A program made the translations under genes and the position numbers. A DNA stretch of 64,000 nt from Trichococcus sp. K1Tr (GTDB lineage: Bacteria; Bacillota; Bacilli; Lactobacillales; Aerococcaceae): the NCBI RefSeq assembly GCF_028309625.1, contig NZ_JAQMHR010000005.1:106725-170724 (forward strand), read 5' to 3'. This document shows positions 47,158 to 56,661 of this stretch, piece by piece. The notes under the pieces are model-generated. The model searched no databases, was not told the DNA's origin, and worked only from the letters and a program-made list of their open reading frames with translations. Numbering within the stretch: the stretch's first letter is position 1; the number at the start of each line of letters is the position of its first letter.

Positions 47158-48537
47158 ATGGCAGAAAACATTTACAAGTTGGAAGAGACGATTTTAAAAA
47201 ATATTGGTGGATCCGAGAATATCAAAAGCTACACACATTGTGCTACTCGGTTGAGATTCCAATTGATTAATGACAGTAAAGTCGGTTATGATGCTCTGAA
47301 ATCAACCGATGGTGTCCTCGGAGTCATAAACAAAGGGGGACAAACACAAATCATTATCGGACCTGCTGTCGAACAAGTTTACCACAGGTTTGCAGGACTA
47401 CTGAAAAATCAAAAAGGCGCAGGTGAACTTGCTCTTGATGGAGCGAGTCTTGAGAATTCGGAAAATGCATCAAATCCATCAAAAACAAAGGTTGTCGACC
47501 AAGTTTTGGCTTATATTTCTGGGTCGATACAACCGACATTGCCTGTGTTGATATCTGCAGGTATGATCAGTGCACTGTTGGCGATCGCTGTAACTATGGG
47601 TATGGATAATCAAAGTCTTACATATACCACACTGATTGCTGTTGTGAATGTGGGTTTTGCTTTCCTGCCGGTATTCGTAGCTTTTTCTGCCGCCAGACAT
47701 ATAGGAACGAACGAATTTATTGCAGCCTTTATTTCACTAATCACGCTTAATGTATTTAACCAGCAAGCAGAGTTGAATCTGTTCAACCTTGCTGTTCCGA
47801 ATATCAAGTACATGAACAGCATAATCCCTGTCTTGCTTATGGTTCCGTTATTGTACGTCGTTGATAGATTATGCGACAAATACATCCCGAGTGTTGCGCA
47901 TTTTACGCTCAAATCGTTGATAATGGTAGTAGTTTGTTTGCCTGCTATGCTGGTTGTGTTTGGACCGGTAGGCTCACTTATAGGTGGCGGGCTGGCTAAT
48001 GCGTGCATCTGGCTGCTGGAAACCACCGGACCCATTGCATTGGCTGTTCTATCCGCCCTGCATCCAATCACAGTTATGTTCGGGATGCATTACCTGTTTA
48101 CGCCGATTATGACAAACGAAGTTGCTATGACCGGATATTCCTTTGTGCTTGACCGTGCATTAGCGGCAAACTTTGCAATGGCAGGAGCTGCCTTTGCGGT
48201 TGGATTCAAAGCCAAGAAATCGATCAACAAATCTTCAGGTTTTTCATCAGGAGTAACAGCTCTGTTGAGCGTCACAGAACCAGCACTCTATGGATGTTTG
48301 GTTCGACTGAAAAGACCACTAATTGCTGCATGTGCAGCCGCCGGAATTTCGGGAGCATTTTTAGGAATATTCAAAGTTAAGGCTTATGCAATAGCCAGCC
48401 CCAATCTGTTGTCGTTGCCGATTTTTATCGGCGGAGAAGGCATGAGCAATTTTGTACTGGCTTGCGCTGGAGCATTGCTTGCATTCGTTCTGGGATTTGG
48501 GCTTACCTACGTTATGGGGTTCAGTGAGGAAGCTTGA
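47158..48537 (+). CDS. PTS beta-glucoside EIIBC component
   Basis: This 459-residue permease joins an EIIB domain (phosphocysteine C28 in SYTHCATRLRF) and an EIIC membrane domain with about ten segments from residue 110 on (LAYISGSIQPTLPVLISAGMISALL; HPITVMFGMHYLFTPIMTNEV). It has no EIIA domain, so phosphate must come from another EIIA, such as a glucose-type one outside the window. An AGGAGGCG site lies before the start. It is translated with the GH1 enzyme, and the substrate is probably cellobiose, arbutin or a similar beta-glucoside. Confidence 0.93.
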   Translation: MAENIYKLEETILKNIGGSENIKSYTHCATRLRFQLINDSKVGYDALKSTDGVLGVINKGGQTQIIIGPAVEQVYHRFAGLLKNQKGAGELALDGASLENSENASNPSKTKVVDQVLAYISGSIQPTLPVLISAGMISALLAIAVTMGMDNQSLTYTTLIAVVNVGFAFLPVFVAFSAARHIGTNEFIAAFISLITLNVFNQQAELNLFNLAVPNIKYMNSIIPVLLMVPLLYVVDRLCDKYIPSVAHFTLKSLIMVVVCLPAMLVVFGPVGSLIGGGLANACIWLLETTGPIALAVLSALHPITVMFGMHYLFTPIMTNEVAMTGYSFVLDRALAANFAMAGAAFAVGFKAKKSINKSSGFSSGVTALLSVTEPALYGCLVRLKRPLIAACAAAGISGAFLGIFKVKAYAIASPNLLSLPIFIGGEGMSNFVLACAGALLAFVLGFGLTYVMGFSEEA

Positions 48538-48637
48538 TTGTTTTCCAGACAAAAATCATGCAAAAAGGTCCTCAAGTTGGTGCCATTTCAGAATGGAATT
48601 TTGAAATAGTAGTGTCTTACTAAATTTTGTGAATAAG

Positions 48638-48675
48638 AAGGCTTGAAACGACGAAATGACGTTTCAAGTCTTTTG
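48638..48675 (+). terminator. Terminator of the PTS operon
   Basis: AAGGCTTGAAACG pairs with CGTTTCAAGTCTT (48638-48650 with 48660-48672) and T follow. Confidence 0.88.
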
Positions 48676-48814
48676 TGTATAGTTTGCAATTATCAGTAAC
48701 GGATAAAAAGCTAATGCTCAAATGCAATCGTATCCGGAGCTGCCGCGAATGTTGATTAGGCGGGGAGGAGCGCTAGTTGTTGAAGAACATCATTTCCTTC
48801 TCGCCTTAGACGAC

Positions 48815-48851
48815 AAACCGATGATTGGTTATAATAGTAGTATTAGATGAA
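48815..48851 (+). promoter_or_regulatory. Promoter of the fic gene (shared block)
   Basis: The second copy of the 37-base block, with TATAAT at 48830-48835, 47 bases before the GTG start. Between 48676 and this point I see no gene. Confidence 0.65.
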
Positions 48852-48881
48852 TAGCTTATTTTCAAGTAAAGGAGCTTAGCC

Positions 48882-49484
48882 GTGTTAGATAACAAATTGG
48901 GAATCACGAATCAAGTTGAGTTGGCGAAAGCGGAAGAACGAATCAGTAAAGCTAACGCTAAACGTTTATATGATTCTGGTGATATCAATGATCTGGAAAT
49001 CGGTACGTACAAAGGTTTAACAGACATTCAGAAATATTTGTTTGATGATATTTATGACTTTGCGGGAAAGACCCGTGCCATGAATATTTCGAAGGGAAAC
49101 TTCAGATTTGCACCCGTTATGTATTTGGAAGTTTCTTTGAATCACATTGACGGTATGCCACAATCCACTATCGAGGAAATTGTAGCGAAATATGTTGAAA
49201 TGAATATTGCGCATCCTTTTCGTGAAGGAAATGGACGCAGTACACGCATCTGGTTGGACTTGATTCTGAAGAAAGAACTGGGGAAAGTAGTAGACTGGAA
49301 CCTGATCGACAAAGATAATTATCTTTCTGCCATGGAACGCAGTCCTGTAAATGACTTGGAAATCAGATACTTGATCAGTAATGCCTTGACTACGTCAATT
49401 GATGATAGGGAAGTATACATGAAAGGTATCGATGTCAGTTATTATTACGAGGGATATACAGAATATACTACTGATGATTTATAA
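48882..49484 (+). CDS. Fic family AMP-transferase-like protein
   Basis: This 200-residue Fic protein has the full active-site loop [10 protein letters not shown] at 111-120, which supports nucleotidylation of a target hydroxyl. [21 protein letters not shown] and [12 protein letters not shown] form the flap. No inhibitory (S/T)xxxE(G/N) helix could be recognised at either end, and no antitoxin gene lies beside it. The start is GTG with AAAGGAG seven bases before. It carries the same promoter block as the BglG-type regulator. Confidence 0.9.
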   Translation: MLDNKLGITNQVELAKAEERISKANAKRLYDSGDINDLEIGTYKGLTDIQKYLFDDIYDFAGKTRAMNISKGNFRFAPVMYLEVSLNHIDGMPQSTIEEIVAKYVEMNIAHPFREGNGRSTRIWLDLILKKELGKVVDWNLIDKDNYLSAMERSPVNDLEIRYLISNALTTSIDDREVYMKGIDVSYYYEGYTEYTTDDL

Positions 49485-49540
49485 AGGTTTAATGAAAAAT
49501 TGGTAAGACTATATTTTTTCAAAACGGAGTACGGGTCCTC

Positions 49541-49671
49541 ATCTCCGATGAGGGCTGCCTCGCCGGAGATGGACGGTGAAAATGGAATCTGATCTCCGAT
49601 GAAGGTCTCTTGACCGGAGGAGACTACGACGAAACAGTGCTGTTCTCCGGCAAGAACCGTATCACCGGAGA
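49541..49671. repeat. CTCCGG hairpin array 8
   Basis: Three units: CTCCGATGAGG...CGCCGGAG, CTCCGATGAAGG...GACCGGAG and CTCCGGCAAG...CACCGGAG, between the fic stop and the terminator below. Confidence 0.85.
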
Positions 49672-49703
49672 AAAATAAGCAAACCCGAAGATCCGAATGC
49701 AAC

Positions 49704-49747
49704 AAAACAAGCAGAAACGTTAGCTATTCAACGTTTCTGCTTGTTTT
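49704..49747 (+). terminator. Terminator downstream of fic
   Basis: A perfect 18-bp stem (49704-49721 with 49730-49747), T-rich at the end. Confidence 0.92.
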
Positions 49748-49867
49748 TTCAGTTTATAAACCGATTTTCCTTATGCCAATTCGCGTTTTTCTCGTTTTAC
49801 AATGCACAATCGGCCAGATTTTACGGTATCCATATGAAACGAACAACCATATCGATAAAGTTTACGA

Positions 49868-49898
49868 TTGACTTGGAGTGAACTTCAGGGTCTACACT
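49868..49898 (+). promoter_or_regulatory. MerR-type promoter 1 (19-base spacer)
   Basis: TTGACT (49868-49873) and TACACT (49893-49898) are 19 bases apart, and the spacer begins TGGAGTGAACTTCAGG, an imperfect dyad. The same layout, with a perfect dyad, precedes the aldo/keto reductase at 58643. Confidence 0.75.
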
Positions 49899-49932
49899 AT
49901 GGATATCGACTAGAAGAAAAGGGGTTTTTGAC

Positions 49933-50571
49933 ATGAAAATATTGATTTTAGGGGCGGCAGGACAAATCTCGAAGATGTTAACCAACCGATTATTGCAGGA
50001 AACTGATGCAGAATTAGTTCTGTATGCCCGTAATGCGAACAGACGGATCGCCAACAGTGACCCAAGCCGAATCGCGATCATCGACGGGGATTTCAACGAT
50101 TCAGCTAAGTTGATGGACGCCATGAAAGGTGTGGAGATTGTTTATCTGAATGACATGAATTCTCCGGATGCTACCCAAACCATTGTCAATGCTGCTAAAA
50201 AATCCGGTGTTGCCAAAATAATTTGCGCCACCATTCTTGGGATTTATGACGAAGTGGTCGGCGAGTTCGGGAAATGGAATGCCAGAATGGTCGGCCGCAC
50301 GGGAACAAACCGCCACAAAGAGTCGGCAAAGATCATCGAAGATTCCGGGATTGATTATACTTTGTTGCGCTTGACTTGGCTTTACAATCAGGAAGGCAAC
50401 GAAAAGTATAGGATCAGTCAAAAAGGGGAACCTTTCATCGGTGCGCAAGTGGCTCGCCAAGCGGTCGCGCGGTTGATCATGGACATCATTGAAAATCCGG
50501 CTGTCTATTCAAACAAAAGCCTGGGCGTCAGCGAACCCAACACAGATTTTCCGAAACCATCCTTTTATTAA
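49933..50571 (+). CDS. NAD(P)-binding SDR-type oxidoreductase
   Basis: This 212-residue protein is an atypical short-chain dehydrogenase of the NmrA/YwnB-like kind. GAAGQISKML near the start is the nucleotide-binding loop; VYLNDMNSP, IICATILGIYDE and LRLTWLYN follow the fold. There is no classical Tyr-xxx-Lys at the usual place, so it may be a redox sensor or reductase. AAAAGGGG precedes the ATG. The MerR-type promoter suggests induction by an electrophile or aldehyde. Confidence 0.88.
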   Translation: MKILILGAAGQISKMLTNRLLQETDAELVLYARNANRRIANSDPSRIAIIDGDFNDSAKLMDAMKGVEIVYLNDMNSPDATQTIVNAAKKSGVAKIICATILGIYDEVVGEFGKWNARMVGRTGTNRHKESAKIIEDSGIDYTLLRLTWLYNQEGNEKYRISQKGEPFIGAQVARQAVARLIMDIIENPAVYSNKSLGVSEPNTDFPKPSFY

Positions 50572-50673
50572 AAATGTTTTTGATTTTTCAGGTGCTCAAA
50601 TTCTCTAAGAGTGAAGGAACTTTGCGCTAATCATGGTATTATGGAAATATTAAGTAACGCAGGAGGCGATAAA

Positions 50674-52179
50674 GTGGTAAAAACAAATCCAGTATTGATT
50701 GTATTATTCGGTGCGACAGGTGATTTAGCTCAAAGAAAGTTATATCCTTCATTTTTCCGATTATTCCGAAGCGGTGCGTTGGCAGAACGTTTCGCAGTGA
50801 TCGGGACGGCAAGAAGAGAGTGGAGCGACGAGCATTTTCGGGATGTGGTTTCTGAATCGATTCAATCATTCCAACCGACAGAAGCGGAAAAAACTGCCTT
50901 TTTAAGCCACTTTTATTATCGTGCGCATGATGTTTCCGATGTGGAGCATTACGTGCATCTCAAAGAGTTGGCTGACATATTGGATGCGAAATATGATTTG
51001 GATCAGAACCGAATGTACTATCTGGCGATGGCACCGCAATTTTTCGGACCGATTGTGACCCATTTGAAAGAGCAGCATATTGTGACGGACAAAGGGTTCA
51101 ACCGCGTCGTCATCGAAAAGCCGTTCGGGATGGATTATGCATCAGCCGAGCAATTGAATGATCAAATCACAAAAGTGTTCCCGGAAGAGGATATTTTCAG
51201 GATCGACCACTATTTGGGCAAAGAGATGATCCAAAATATTTTGGCCGTGCGTTTGACGAATCCGTTCCTGGAATCCTCGTGGAATCGTGATTACATCGAA
51301 AATGTTCAGATCACGTTTGCCGAGGAATTGGGCGTGGAAGAGCGCGGTGGCTACTATGATCACAGCGGAGCCTTGAAGGATATGGTCCAAAATCATATTC
51401 TGCAAGTGTTGTCCTTGCTGGCGATGGAACCTTTAGCTTCCGTATCCGAAGCGAATATCCAGACAGCCAAGATCAAAGCACTGAATGATGTGCGTGTCTA
51501 TTCGCCGGAGGAAGTCCGCGAAAACTTCGTCAGAGGACAGTATGCGGCAGGGCATTTGGGTGATAAGGAATTTGTTGCTTATCAAGAAGAGCCGAATGTC
51601 GCAAGCGATTCGAAGACTGAAACGTTTGTAGCCGGCAAATTCATGGTGGACAATCCGCGTTGGAACGGAGTGCCATTTTATGTTCGAACCGGAAAACGCC
51701 TGACCGATAAAGGAACGCGCGTCAATATCGTTTTCAAAAAAGTTCCCGTCAATCCGTTTGATGCAGAGAAGGATGTCCCAGCAAACGATCTTACCATCTA
51801 TATCCAGCCAACAGAAGGCTTTGCTTTGACTATGAACCGCAAAGAAATCGGACAGGGATTCAATACCCAGCCGATCAAATTGGAGTACCGCCATGACAGC
51901 GAAATGATGGAGAATACGCCGGAAGCATACGAACGCCTGACCTATGACGTTATTTTGGGCGATGCAACCAACTTTGCGCGCTGGGAAGAAGTCGCGCAAT
52001 CCTGGAAAATCATTGACGCGATCCGCGAAACGTGGGACAGCGAAGATACCGAGATTCCCAAGTATGCGGCAAGAACAATGGGACCAAAAGAAGCGTTTGA
52101 TCTGTTGAAAAAAGAGAACCATGAGTGGGTCTGGAGACCGGACGAGTGGTACCGCGAGCGAGGATTGCTGGAGGGATAG
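50674..52179 (+). CDS. zwf: Glucose-6-phosphate 1-dehydrogenase
   Basis: This 501-residue enzyme oxidises glucose-6-phosphate with NADP+ at the head of the pentose phosphate pathway. The NADP loop is FGATGDLAQRKLYPS near the start, the active-site peptide RIDHYLGKEMIQN, and the substrate motif VVIEKPFGMDYASA. The start is GTG at 50674, seven bases after AGGAGG; an upstream in-frame codon at 50611 lies before a TGG-TATTAT -10 element at 50637-50642. It is a single gene with a terminator at 52385. NADPH made here can serve the nearby oxidoreductases. Confidence 0.96.
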   Translation: MVKTNPVLIVLFGATGDLAQRKLYPSFFRLFRSGALAERFAVIGTARREWSDEHFRDVVSESIQSFQPTEAEKTAFLSHFYYRAHDVSDVEHYVHLKELADILDAKYDLDQNRMYYLAMAPQFFGPIVTHLKEQHIVTDKGFNRVVIEKPFGMDYASAEQLNDQITKVFPEEDIFRIDHYLGKEMIQNILAVRLTNPFLESSWNRDYIENVQITFAEELGVEERGGYYDHSGALKDMVQNHILQVLSLLAMEPLASVSEANIQTAKIKALNDVRVYSPEEVRENFVRGQYAAGHLGDKEFVAYQEEPNVASDSKTETFVAGKFMVDNPRWNGVPFYVRTGKRLTDKGTRVNIVFKKVPVNPFDAEKDVPANDLTIYIQPTEGFALTMNRKEIGQGFNTQPIKLEYRHDSEMMENTPEAYERLTYDVILGDATNFARWEEVAQSWKIIDAIRETWDSEDTEIPKYAARTMGPKEAFDLLKKENHEWVWRPDEWYRERGLLEG

Positions 52180-52220
52180 ATCCAGTGTTGCGTCCTTGTG
52201 TATTGTGACCGGGACGGTCT

Positions 52221-52350
52221 CTCCTCCAGGGAGGGACTGCTAGCCGGAGGAGAACGGAGATACCGGTCCTGTCCTCCGGTGTAGACCGATTAAACGGAGA
52301 ACAGCATAACGAACGGAATCCCAACTCCGACCAAAGCCGCTTTATCGGAG
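52221..52350. repeat. CTCCGG hairpin array 9
   Basis: Three units (CTCCAGGGAGG...AGCCGGAG, CTCCGGTGTAG...AACGGAG, CTCCGACC...TATCGGAG) lie between zwf and its terminator. It is a diverged duplicate of array 10. Confidence 0.88.
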
Positions 52351-52384
52351 AACAGCGAAGTAAACGAGTTTCACCAAATAACAG

Positions 52385-52419
52385 AGGAGTGCTCACCAAC
52401 CAGTTGAGCACTCCTTTTT
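52385..52419 (+). terminator. Terminator of zwf
   Basis: AGGAGTGCTCA (52385-52395) pairs with TGAGCACTCCT (52405-52415), then T. Confidence 0.9.
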
Positions 52420-52458
52420 GTGGTTTCCGGTAATGATGGGTTCAAATATGAAGACGAA

Positions 52459-52645
52459 TTACCGGAGAAACCCTATTCACCGGAGGGCACCACTCTGAAT
52501 GAGCGGGGTGGGTTCACCTCCGGGGAGGGGCTGCTGGCCGTAGGTGAGCGGAGATACCGGGACTGTCCTCCGATGTAGACCGGTTAACCGGAGAACAGCG
52601 AAACGAACAGAATCCCAACTCCGGCCAAAGCTGCTTCACCGGAGA
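52459..52645. repeat. CTCCGG hairpin array 10
   Basis: About four units. The right part, from about 52513, repeats array 9 at most positions, including spacers; the third unit has G-C where array 9 has A-T on both arms of the stem. Confidence 0.88.
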
Positions 52646-52694
52646 TTACCGTTCAGAGGTTAGGCGAATTTTCAGAATTTCCAACTGCTATCCC

Positions 52695-52725
52695 TTGACT
52701 TCACCTCAAGGTTAAGGAGTAAGGT
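52695..52725 (+). promoter_or_regulatory. MerR-type promoter 2 (19-base spacer)
   Basis: TTGACT (52695-52700) and TAAGGT (52720-52725) have a 19-base spacer, overlapped by the dyad CTTcACCTcaAGGTtAAG starting at 52698. An extended -10 (TGG-TATAAT, 52753-52761) downstream may be a second promoter. Confidence 0.7.
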
Positions 52726-52848
52726 TCTGGTAAGCCTATAACGGGTGCCCGGTGGTATAATGAAAATGGACAAACAGTTGTCAGCTGCAGAAAACCGTTT
52801 TTCGATTCTTTATTGATACTCCGGGTCAGAATGGAAAGGATGAAGATA

Positions 52849-53595
52849 ATGGCAATCAAAGACAAAGTAGTAATCATCACGGGAGCTTCTTCAGGAATCG
52901 GCGAGGCGACAGCCCGACTGTTGGCAAGCAAAGGAGCCAAGTTGGTTTTGGGCGCGCGCAGAGAAGAGCATTTGAGGAAATTGGTTGATGAAATCGTCCA
53001 GGCTGGCGGGGAAGCTGTTTACCACGTTACGGACGTCACCAAAATCGAAGATAATAAAAAACTGGTTGTTCTGGCAAAAGAAAAATTCGGCAAAGTGGAT
53101 GTCATTTTCCTGAATGCCGGCGTGATGCCGAATTCGCCGCTATCGAAGTTGAAATCGAAGGATTGGAATCTTATGGTGGACGTCAACATCAAAGGCGTGC
53201 TGAACGGGATCGAAGCGGTCCTTCCGGAATTCGTGAAACAGAAATCCGGTCATGTCATCACCACATCGTCCGTTGCGGGCCTTAAAGCATACCCGGGCGG
53301 AGCAGTCTATGGCGCCACTAAATGGGCAGTGCGCGATCTGATGGAAGTGTTGCGCATGGAATCAGCGATGGAAGGCACCAACATCAGAACAGCCACGATC
53401 TATCCGGCCGCAATCAACACGGAATTGCTGGAAACCATCAGCGACGATAAGATAGCCAAAGATATGGGGATCATTTATAAACAATACGGCATCAGCCCAG
53501 ATCGCGTTGCCAATGTGGTCGCATTCGCGATTGATCAGCCCGAGGATACCAACGTAAACGAGTTTACGATCGGACCGACAATTCAGCCTTGGTAA
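52849..53595 (+). CDS. SDR family oxidoreductase
   Basis: This 248-residue classical short-chain dehydrogenase has the cofactor loop TGASSGIGEATA, NAGVMP, and the catalytic YGATKWA (Tyr, Lys) with the Ser in TSSVAG. VNEFTIGPTIQPW is the typical end of the YdfG-like group. AAAGGA lies eight bases before the ATG at 52849; earlier in-frame ATGs have no site. The substrate is unknown. The MerR-type promoter links it with the two other reductases controlled in this way. Confidence 0.92.
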   Translation: MAIKDKVVIITGASSGIGEATARLLASKGAKLVLGARREEHLRKLVDEIVQAGGEAVYHVTDVTKIEDNKKLVVLAKEKFGKVDVIFLNAGVMPNSPLSKLKSKDWNLMVDVNIKGVLNGIEAVLPEFVKQKSGHVITTSSVAGLKAYPGGAVYGATKWAVRDLMEVLRMESAMEGTNIRTATIYPAAINTELLETISDDKIAKDMGIIYKQYGISPDRVANVVAFAIDQPEDTNVNEFTIGPTIQPW

Positions 53596-53608
53596 ATAAA
53601 TATTACTA

Positions 53609-53659
53609 AAAAGAGAGCCCGGTGCACCGCATGACATAGTGCAGCAGGCTTTCTTTTTG
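53609..53659 (+). terminator. Terminator of the SDR gene
   Basis: AAAGAGAGCCCGGTGCAC pairs imperfectly with GTGCAGCAGGCTTTCTTT, then T. Confidence 0.8.
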
Positions 53660-53694
53660 TGTCTTCTGAATGTTACCGGATTGTTCTCCTCCGA

Positions 53695-53850
53695 TGAAGG
53701 AATGTTTGGACGGAGGAGAGCACCGACAAAAAATCTGTTCTCCGTCCAGAGTCTCCCCGCCGGAGCAGAGCGACGTGATTGGTAACGTAGCTCCTGCCAA
53801 AACCGCTCGGCCGGAGGACAGCACCAAAACGGACCGCCACCTCCGGCTAG
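53695..53850. repeat. CTCCGG hairpin array 11
   Basis: About three units (CTCCGATGAAGG...GACGGAG, CTCCGTCC...GCCGGAG, CTCCTGCC...GGCCGGAG) and a partial one, right after the SDR terminator. Confidence 0.82.
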
Positions 53851-53969
53851 CCCCAAAACCCACACCAACCAAAACAACAAGAATGAAAGTAAGCAGAAAA
53901 TATTTCACAAATTAATTGACAACCTACTAGCATTCTTGTATATTTATTAAAAATATATGAAACTTTGAT

Positions 53970-54204
53970 GAGATAAGTAGTTGGGAAAGAAACCACAGAG
54001 AGTCTGCGGATGGTGAGAGCAGATGTTTCGGAATCAGCGAAAATGGTCTTTGAGTTATCGCTTGTGAGGGAAACTTAGCAAGAGACGGGTACGCCCGATA
54101 GAGCGTGAAGGGATGACAGTCCCTTGCTGAGATAATCTTTATGATTATGAACAAAGGTGGTAACGCGAGCATTCGCCCTTTCAATAGGGGGAGTGCTTTT
54201 TTTT
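53970..54204 (+). ncRNA. T-box riboswitch, probably methionine-specific
   Basis: Stem I begins near CCACAGAGAG and carries GATGGTGAGAGC; the likely specifier is ATG at 54043-54045 before GTCTTTGAG. The T-box sequence AAAGGTGGTAACGCG is at 54153-54167, followed by a terminator (54168-54197, then eight T). It controls mmuP-mmuM, in agreement with a Met codon. The specifier is read by eye, not by folding. Confidence 0.9.
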
Positions 54205-54237
54205 ATATATTTTTAAAACATTTTTGGAGGCGAAAAT

Positions 54238-55647
54238 ATGGAGCAATCATTTGTAAGAGAAATGACATCAAAGCATTTAGTTATGCTTTCATTGGGTGGA
54301 GTTATAGGAACCGGAATCTTTTTGAGTTCCGGGTATTTGATTCAAACCACGGGTTCGATCGGAACCATCATCGCATATTTGATCGGAGCGTTTTTGGTGA
54401 CGTTAATCATGATGTGCTTGGGCGAATTGTCGGTTCACGAGCCTAGTACGAGTTCGTTCCACAACTACGCTTCAAAATATATCCATCCCGGAGCAGGTTT
54501 CGTGGTGGCATGGCTTTATTGGTTGACGTGGACAGTGGCATTGGGTTCGCAGTTTATCACCTTGGCGATTTTATCGCAGCGCTGGTTCCCTGGCATTCCC
54601 ACATGGCTTTGGTGCATTTTTTTTATCGGCATTATTTTACTTTCAAATATTATTGATGTGCGTTGGTTCTCAGTCAGCGAATTTTGGATGTCGCTGATCA
54701 AAGTGCTCGCACTGGCAATTTTCCTTATCCTGGGTCTAGGTGGCATTTTTGGGTTTATACCGATTCAGGGAAATGAATCAGCACCACTTTTTAATCATCT
54801 GACGGAAAATGGTTGGTTCCCGAAAGGAGCAGGCTCCGTTTTCTTGGCGATCCTGTCGGCTAACTTTGCTTTTTCAGGTGCGGAATTGATCGGCGTAGCC
54901 GCTGGCGAAACGACAAATCCCAAGAAAAATATCCCGAAAGCGATCCTGCAGACAATCGTCATTCTGGTGGTCCTTTTCATCGGGACGATTGTTGTGATCG
55001 GTGCGTTGCTTCCGGATTCTGCGGCTAATTTGGATGAAAGTCCGGTGACCGTCATCCTGAATTTGATGGGTATCCCATATGCCGCCGACATCATGAACCT
55101 CGTCCTGATCACTGTAGTTCTTTCCGGCGCAAACTCCGGGGTCTACGCCGCGTCGAGAATGCTGTGGTCGCTGGCAAATGCAGGAACGCTGCCGAAACGC
55201 TTCGCCAAATTATCCAAGCGCGGGTTGCCGATCTATGGGTTGCTGCTGACCATTCTGGGTGGACTCCTCTCGCTGTTTTCCAGCATTTATTCCGCGGACA
55301 CTGTTTACCTTGCTTTGGTATCCATCTCGGCATTCGCGGTCGTGGCTGTTTGGTTGAGCATCGCGTGGGCACAACTGAATTTCCGCAAACACTATCTGAA
55401 ATCGGGGCATAAACTGGAGGAACTGGATTACCAAACGCCATTCTATCCAATCGTTCCTTGGCTCGTCATCATCCTTTGCTCCGTGTCGATCATCGGCATC
55501 GCTTTTGATCCAAACCAACGGATTGCCTTGATTATCGGCATCCCGTTCACAATCTTATGCTTCTTTTATTACCAATTATTCTTCAGCAAAAAGGCTTCTG
55601 TAGCAATCGAGAATCAAGAAGTAGGTGAGCTTTCCGATGAATTTTAA
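54238..55647 (+). CDS. mmuP: Amino-acid permease, probable S-methylmethionine permease
   Basis: This 469-residue APC-family permease has 12 membrane segments, with LSLGGVIGTGIFLSSGYLI as the first-helix signature, and ends with a charged tail. Its closeness to the homocysteine methyltransferase gene, which overlaps its 3' end by 11 bases, and the Met T-box point to uptake of S-methylmethionine. TTTGGAGGCG precedes the ATG. A general amino-acid role cannot be excluded by sequence alone. Confidence 0.92.
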   Translation: MEQSFVREMTSKHLVMLSLGGVIGTGIFLSSGYLIQTTGSIGTIIAYLIGAFLVTLIMMCLGELSVHEPSTSSFHNYASKYIHPGAGFVVAWLYWLTWTVALGSQFITLAILSQRWFPGIPTWLWCIFFIGIILLSNIIDVRWFSVSEFWMSLIKVLALAIFLILGLGGIFGFIPIQGNESAPLFNHLTENGWFPKGAGSVFLAILSANFAFSGAELIGVAAGETTNPKKNIPKAILQTIVILVVLFIGTIVVIGALLPDSAANLDESPVTVILNLMGIPYAADIMNLVLITVVLSGANSGVYAASRMLWSLANAGTLPKRFAKLSKRGLPIYGLLLTILGGLLSLFSSIYSADTVYLALVSISAFAVVAVWLSIAWAQLNFRKHYLKSGHKLEELDYQTPFYPIVPWLVIILCSVSIIGIAFDPNQRIALIIGIPFTILCFFYYQLFFSKKASVAIENQEVGELSDEF

Positions 55648-56557
55648 AGAGTGGCAAAAGAATCAAAAAGTGATCCTCATCGATGGTTCAATGTCTTTAG
55701 GTCTGGAGGAACAAGGCTTGGACCTGAACGATGCGTTATGGACCGCAAAAGCATTAGTGAATGAACCGGATAAAATTGAAAAAGTGCATCAGAACTACTA
55801 CGATGCAGGGGCAAACATTGCCATCACCTCGAGCTATCAAGCGACGGTAACCGGATTTGAGCGTTTGGGTCACACAACCGAAGAGAGCCGAGCATTGATC
55901 AAAAAAACGGTCGAGCTTGCGAAACAGGCCCAGGCGAAAAGCCAAGGCTCGCAAGAAAAATGGGTGGCGGCTTCGGTCGGACCATACGGTGCTTTCTTGG
56001 CGGACGGCTCCGAATACCGGGGGAATTACGGACTGTCGCAAACCGAATTAGTTGATTTCCACAGCGAAAGGCTGGAACTTTTACTGGAAGCAGGGGCTGA
56101 TCTTTTGGCCATCGAAACCATTCCGGACATAACGGAAATCCAGGCACTGATTGAATTGTTGGCGCAAAATCCCAAGGCTTCAGCCTGGCTGACAGTGACC
56201 TTGAAGGACGCGCACCATTTATGCGATGGGACCGATCTGCGCGTGTTCCAGCTGTTGGCAGAGTCGTCCGAGCAAATCATTGCCTACGGCGTCAATTGCG
56301 TGCAGCCTGATTTGGTCTTGCCTTCCTTGGAATATCTTAAGGAAATTGCGACAAAGCCGTTGATTGCTTATCCAAATTCAGGCGCAATTTATGACCCTAC
56401 CACCAAGGTATGGACACACAGTCATGCTGTAGACGAAGTTTTCTCAAACGAAGCATTGAAGTGGCATGAGTCAGGATGCAAATGGATCGGCGGCTGTTGC
56501 TGCACATCAGCCAAAGAAATCAAGCTGTTGAAGGAAACCTTTGCTGCTGTTCTTTAG
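55637..56557 (+). CDS. mmuM: Homocysteine S-methyltransferase
   Basis: This 306-residue zinc enzyme transfers a methyl group from S-methylmethionine to homocysteine to yield methionine. The zinc cysteines are in GVNCVQP and IGGCCCTSAKEI. LIDGSMSLGLEEQGLDL is the usual start of the fold. AGGTGA is eight bases before the ATG at 55637, inside the mmuP end; the GTG at 55625 has no site. Both genes answer to the T-box and end at the hairpin at 56598. Confidence 0.94.
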   Translation: MNFKEWQKNQKVILIDGSMSLGLEEQGLDLNDALWTAKALVNEPDKIEKVHQNYYDAGANIAITSSYQATVTGFERLGHTTEESRALIKKTVELAKQAQAKSQGSQEKWVAASVGPYGAFLADGSEYRGNYGLSQTELVDFHSERLELLLEAGADLLAIETIPDITEIQALIELLAQNPKASAWLTVTLKDAHHLCDGTDLRVFQLLAESSEQIIAYGVNCVQPDLVLPSLEYLKEIATKPLIAYPNSGAIYDPTTKVWTHSHAVDEVFSNEALKWHESGCKWIGGCCCTSAKEIKLLKETFAAVL

Positions 56558-56597
56558 ATAAAATCATCCGGCTAGCCGGAATTTACATAACAAAATA

Positions 56598-56640
56598 AAC
56601 CCATCATCCTTTATGCAAAATAGAGGATGATGGGTTTTTT
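56598..56640 (+). terminator. Terminator of mmuPM
   Basis: A perfect 13-bp stem (56598-56610 with 56624-56636), then T. Confidence 0.92.
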
Positions 56641-56661
56641 GGGCAGGTTTGTTTATATCGG

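Noticed and set aside
54141-54446. Open frame over the T-box terminator and the mmuP start
   Set aside because: It overlaps a clear riboswitch and the permease gene in another frame.
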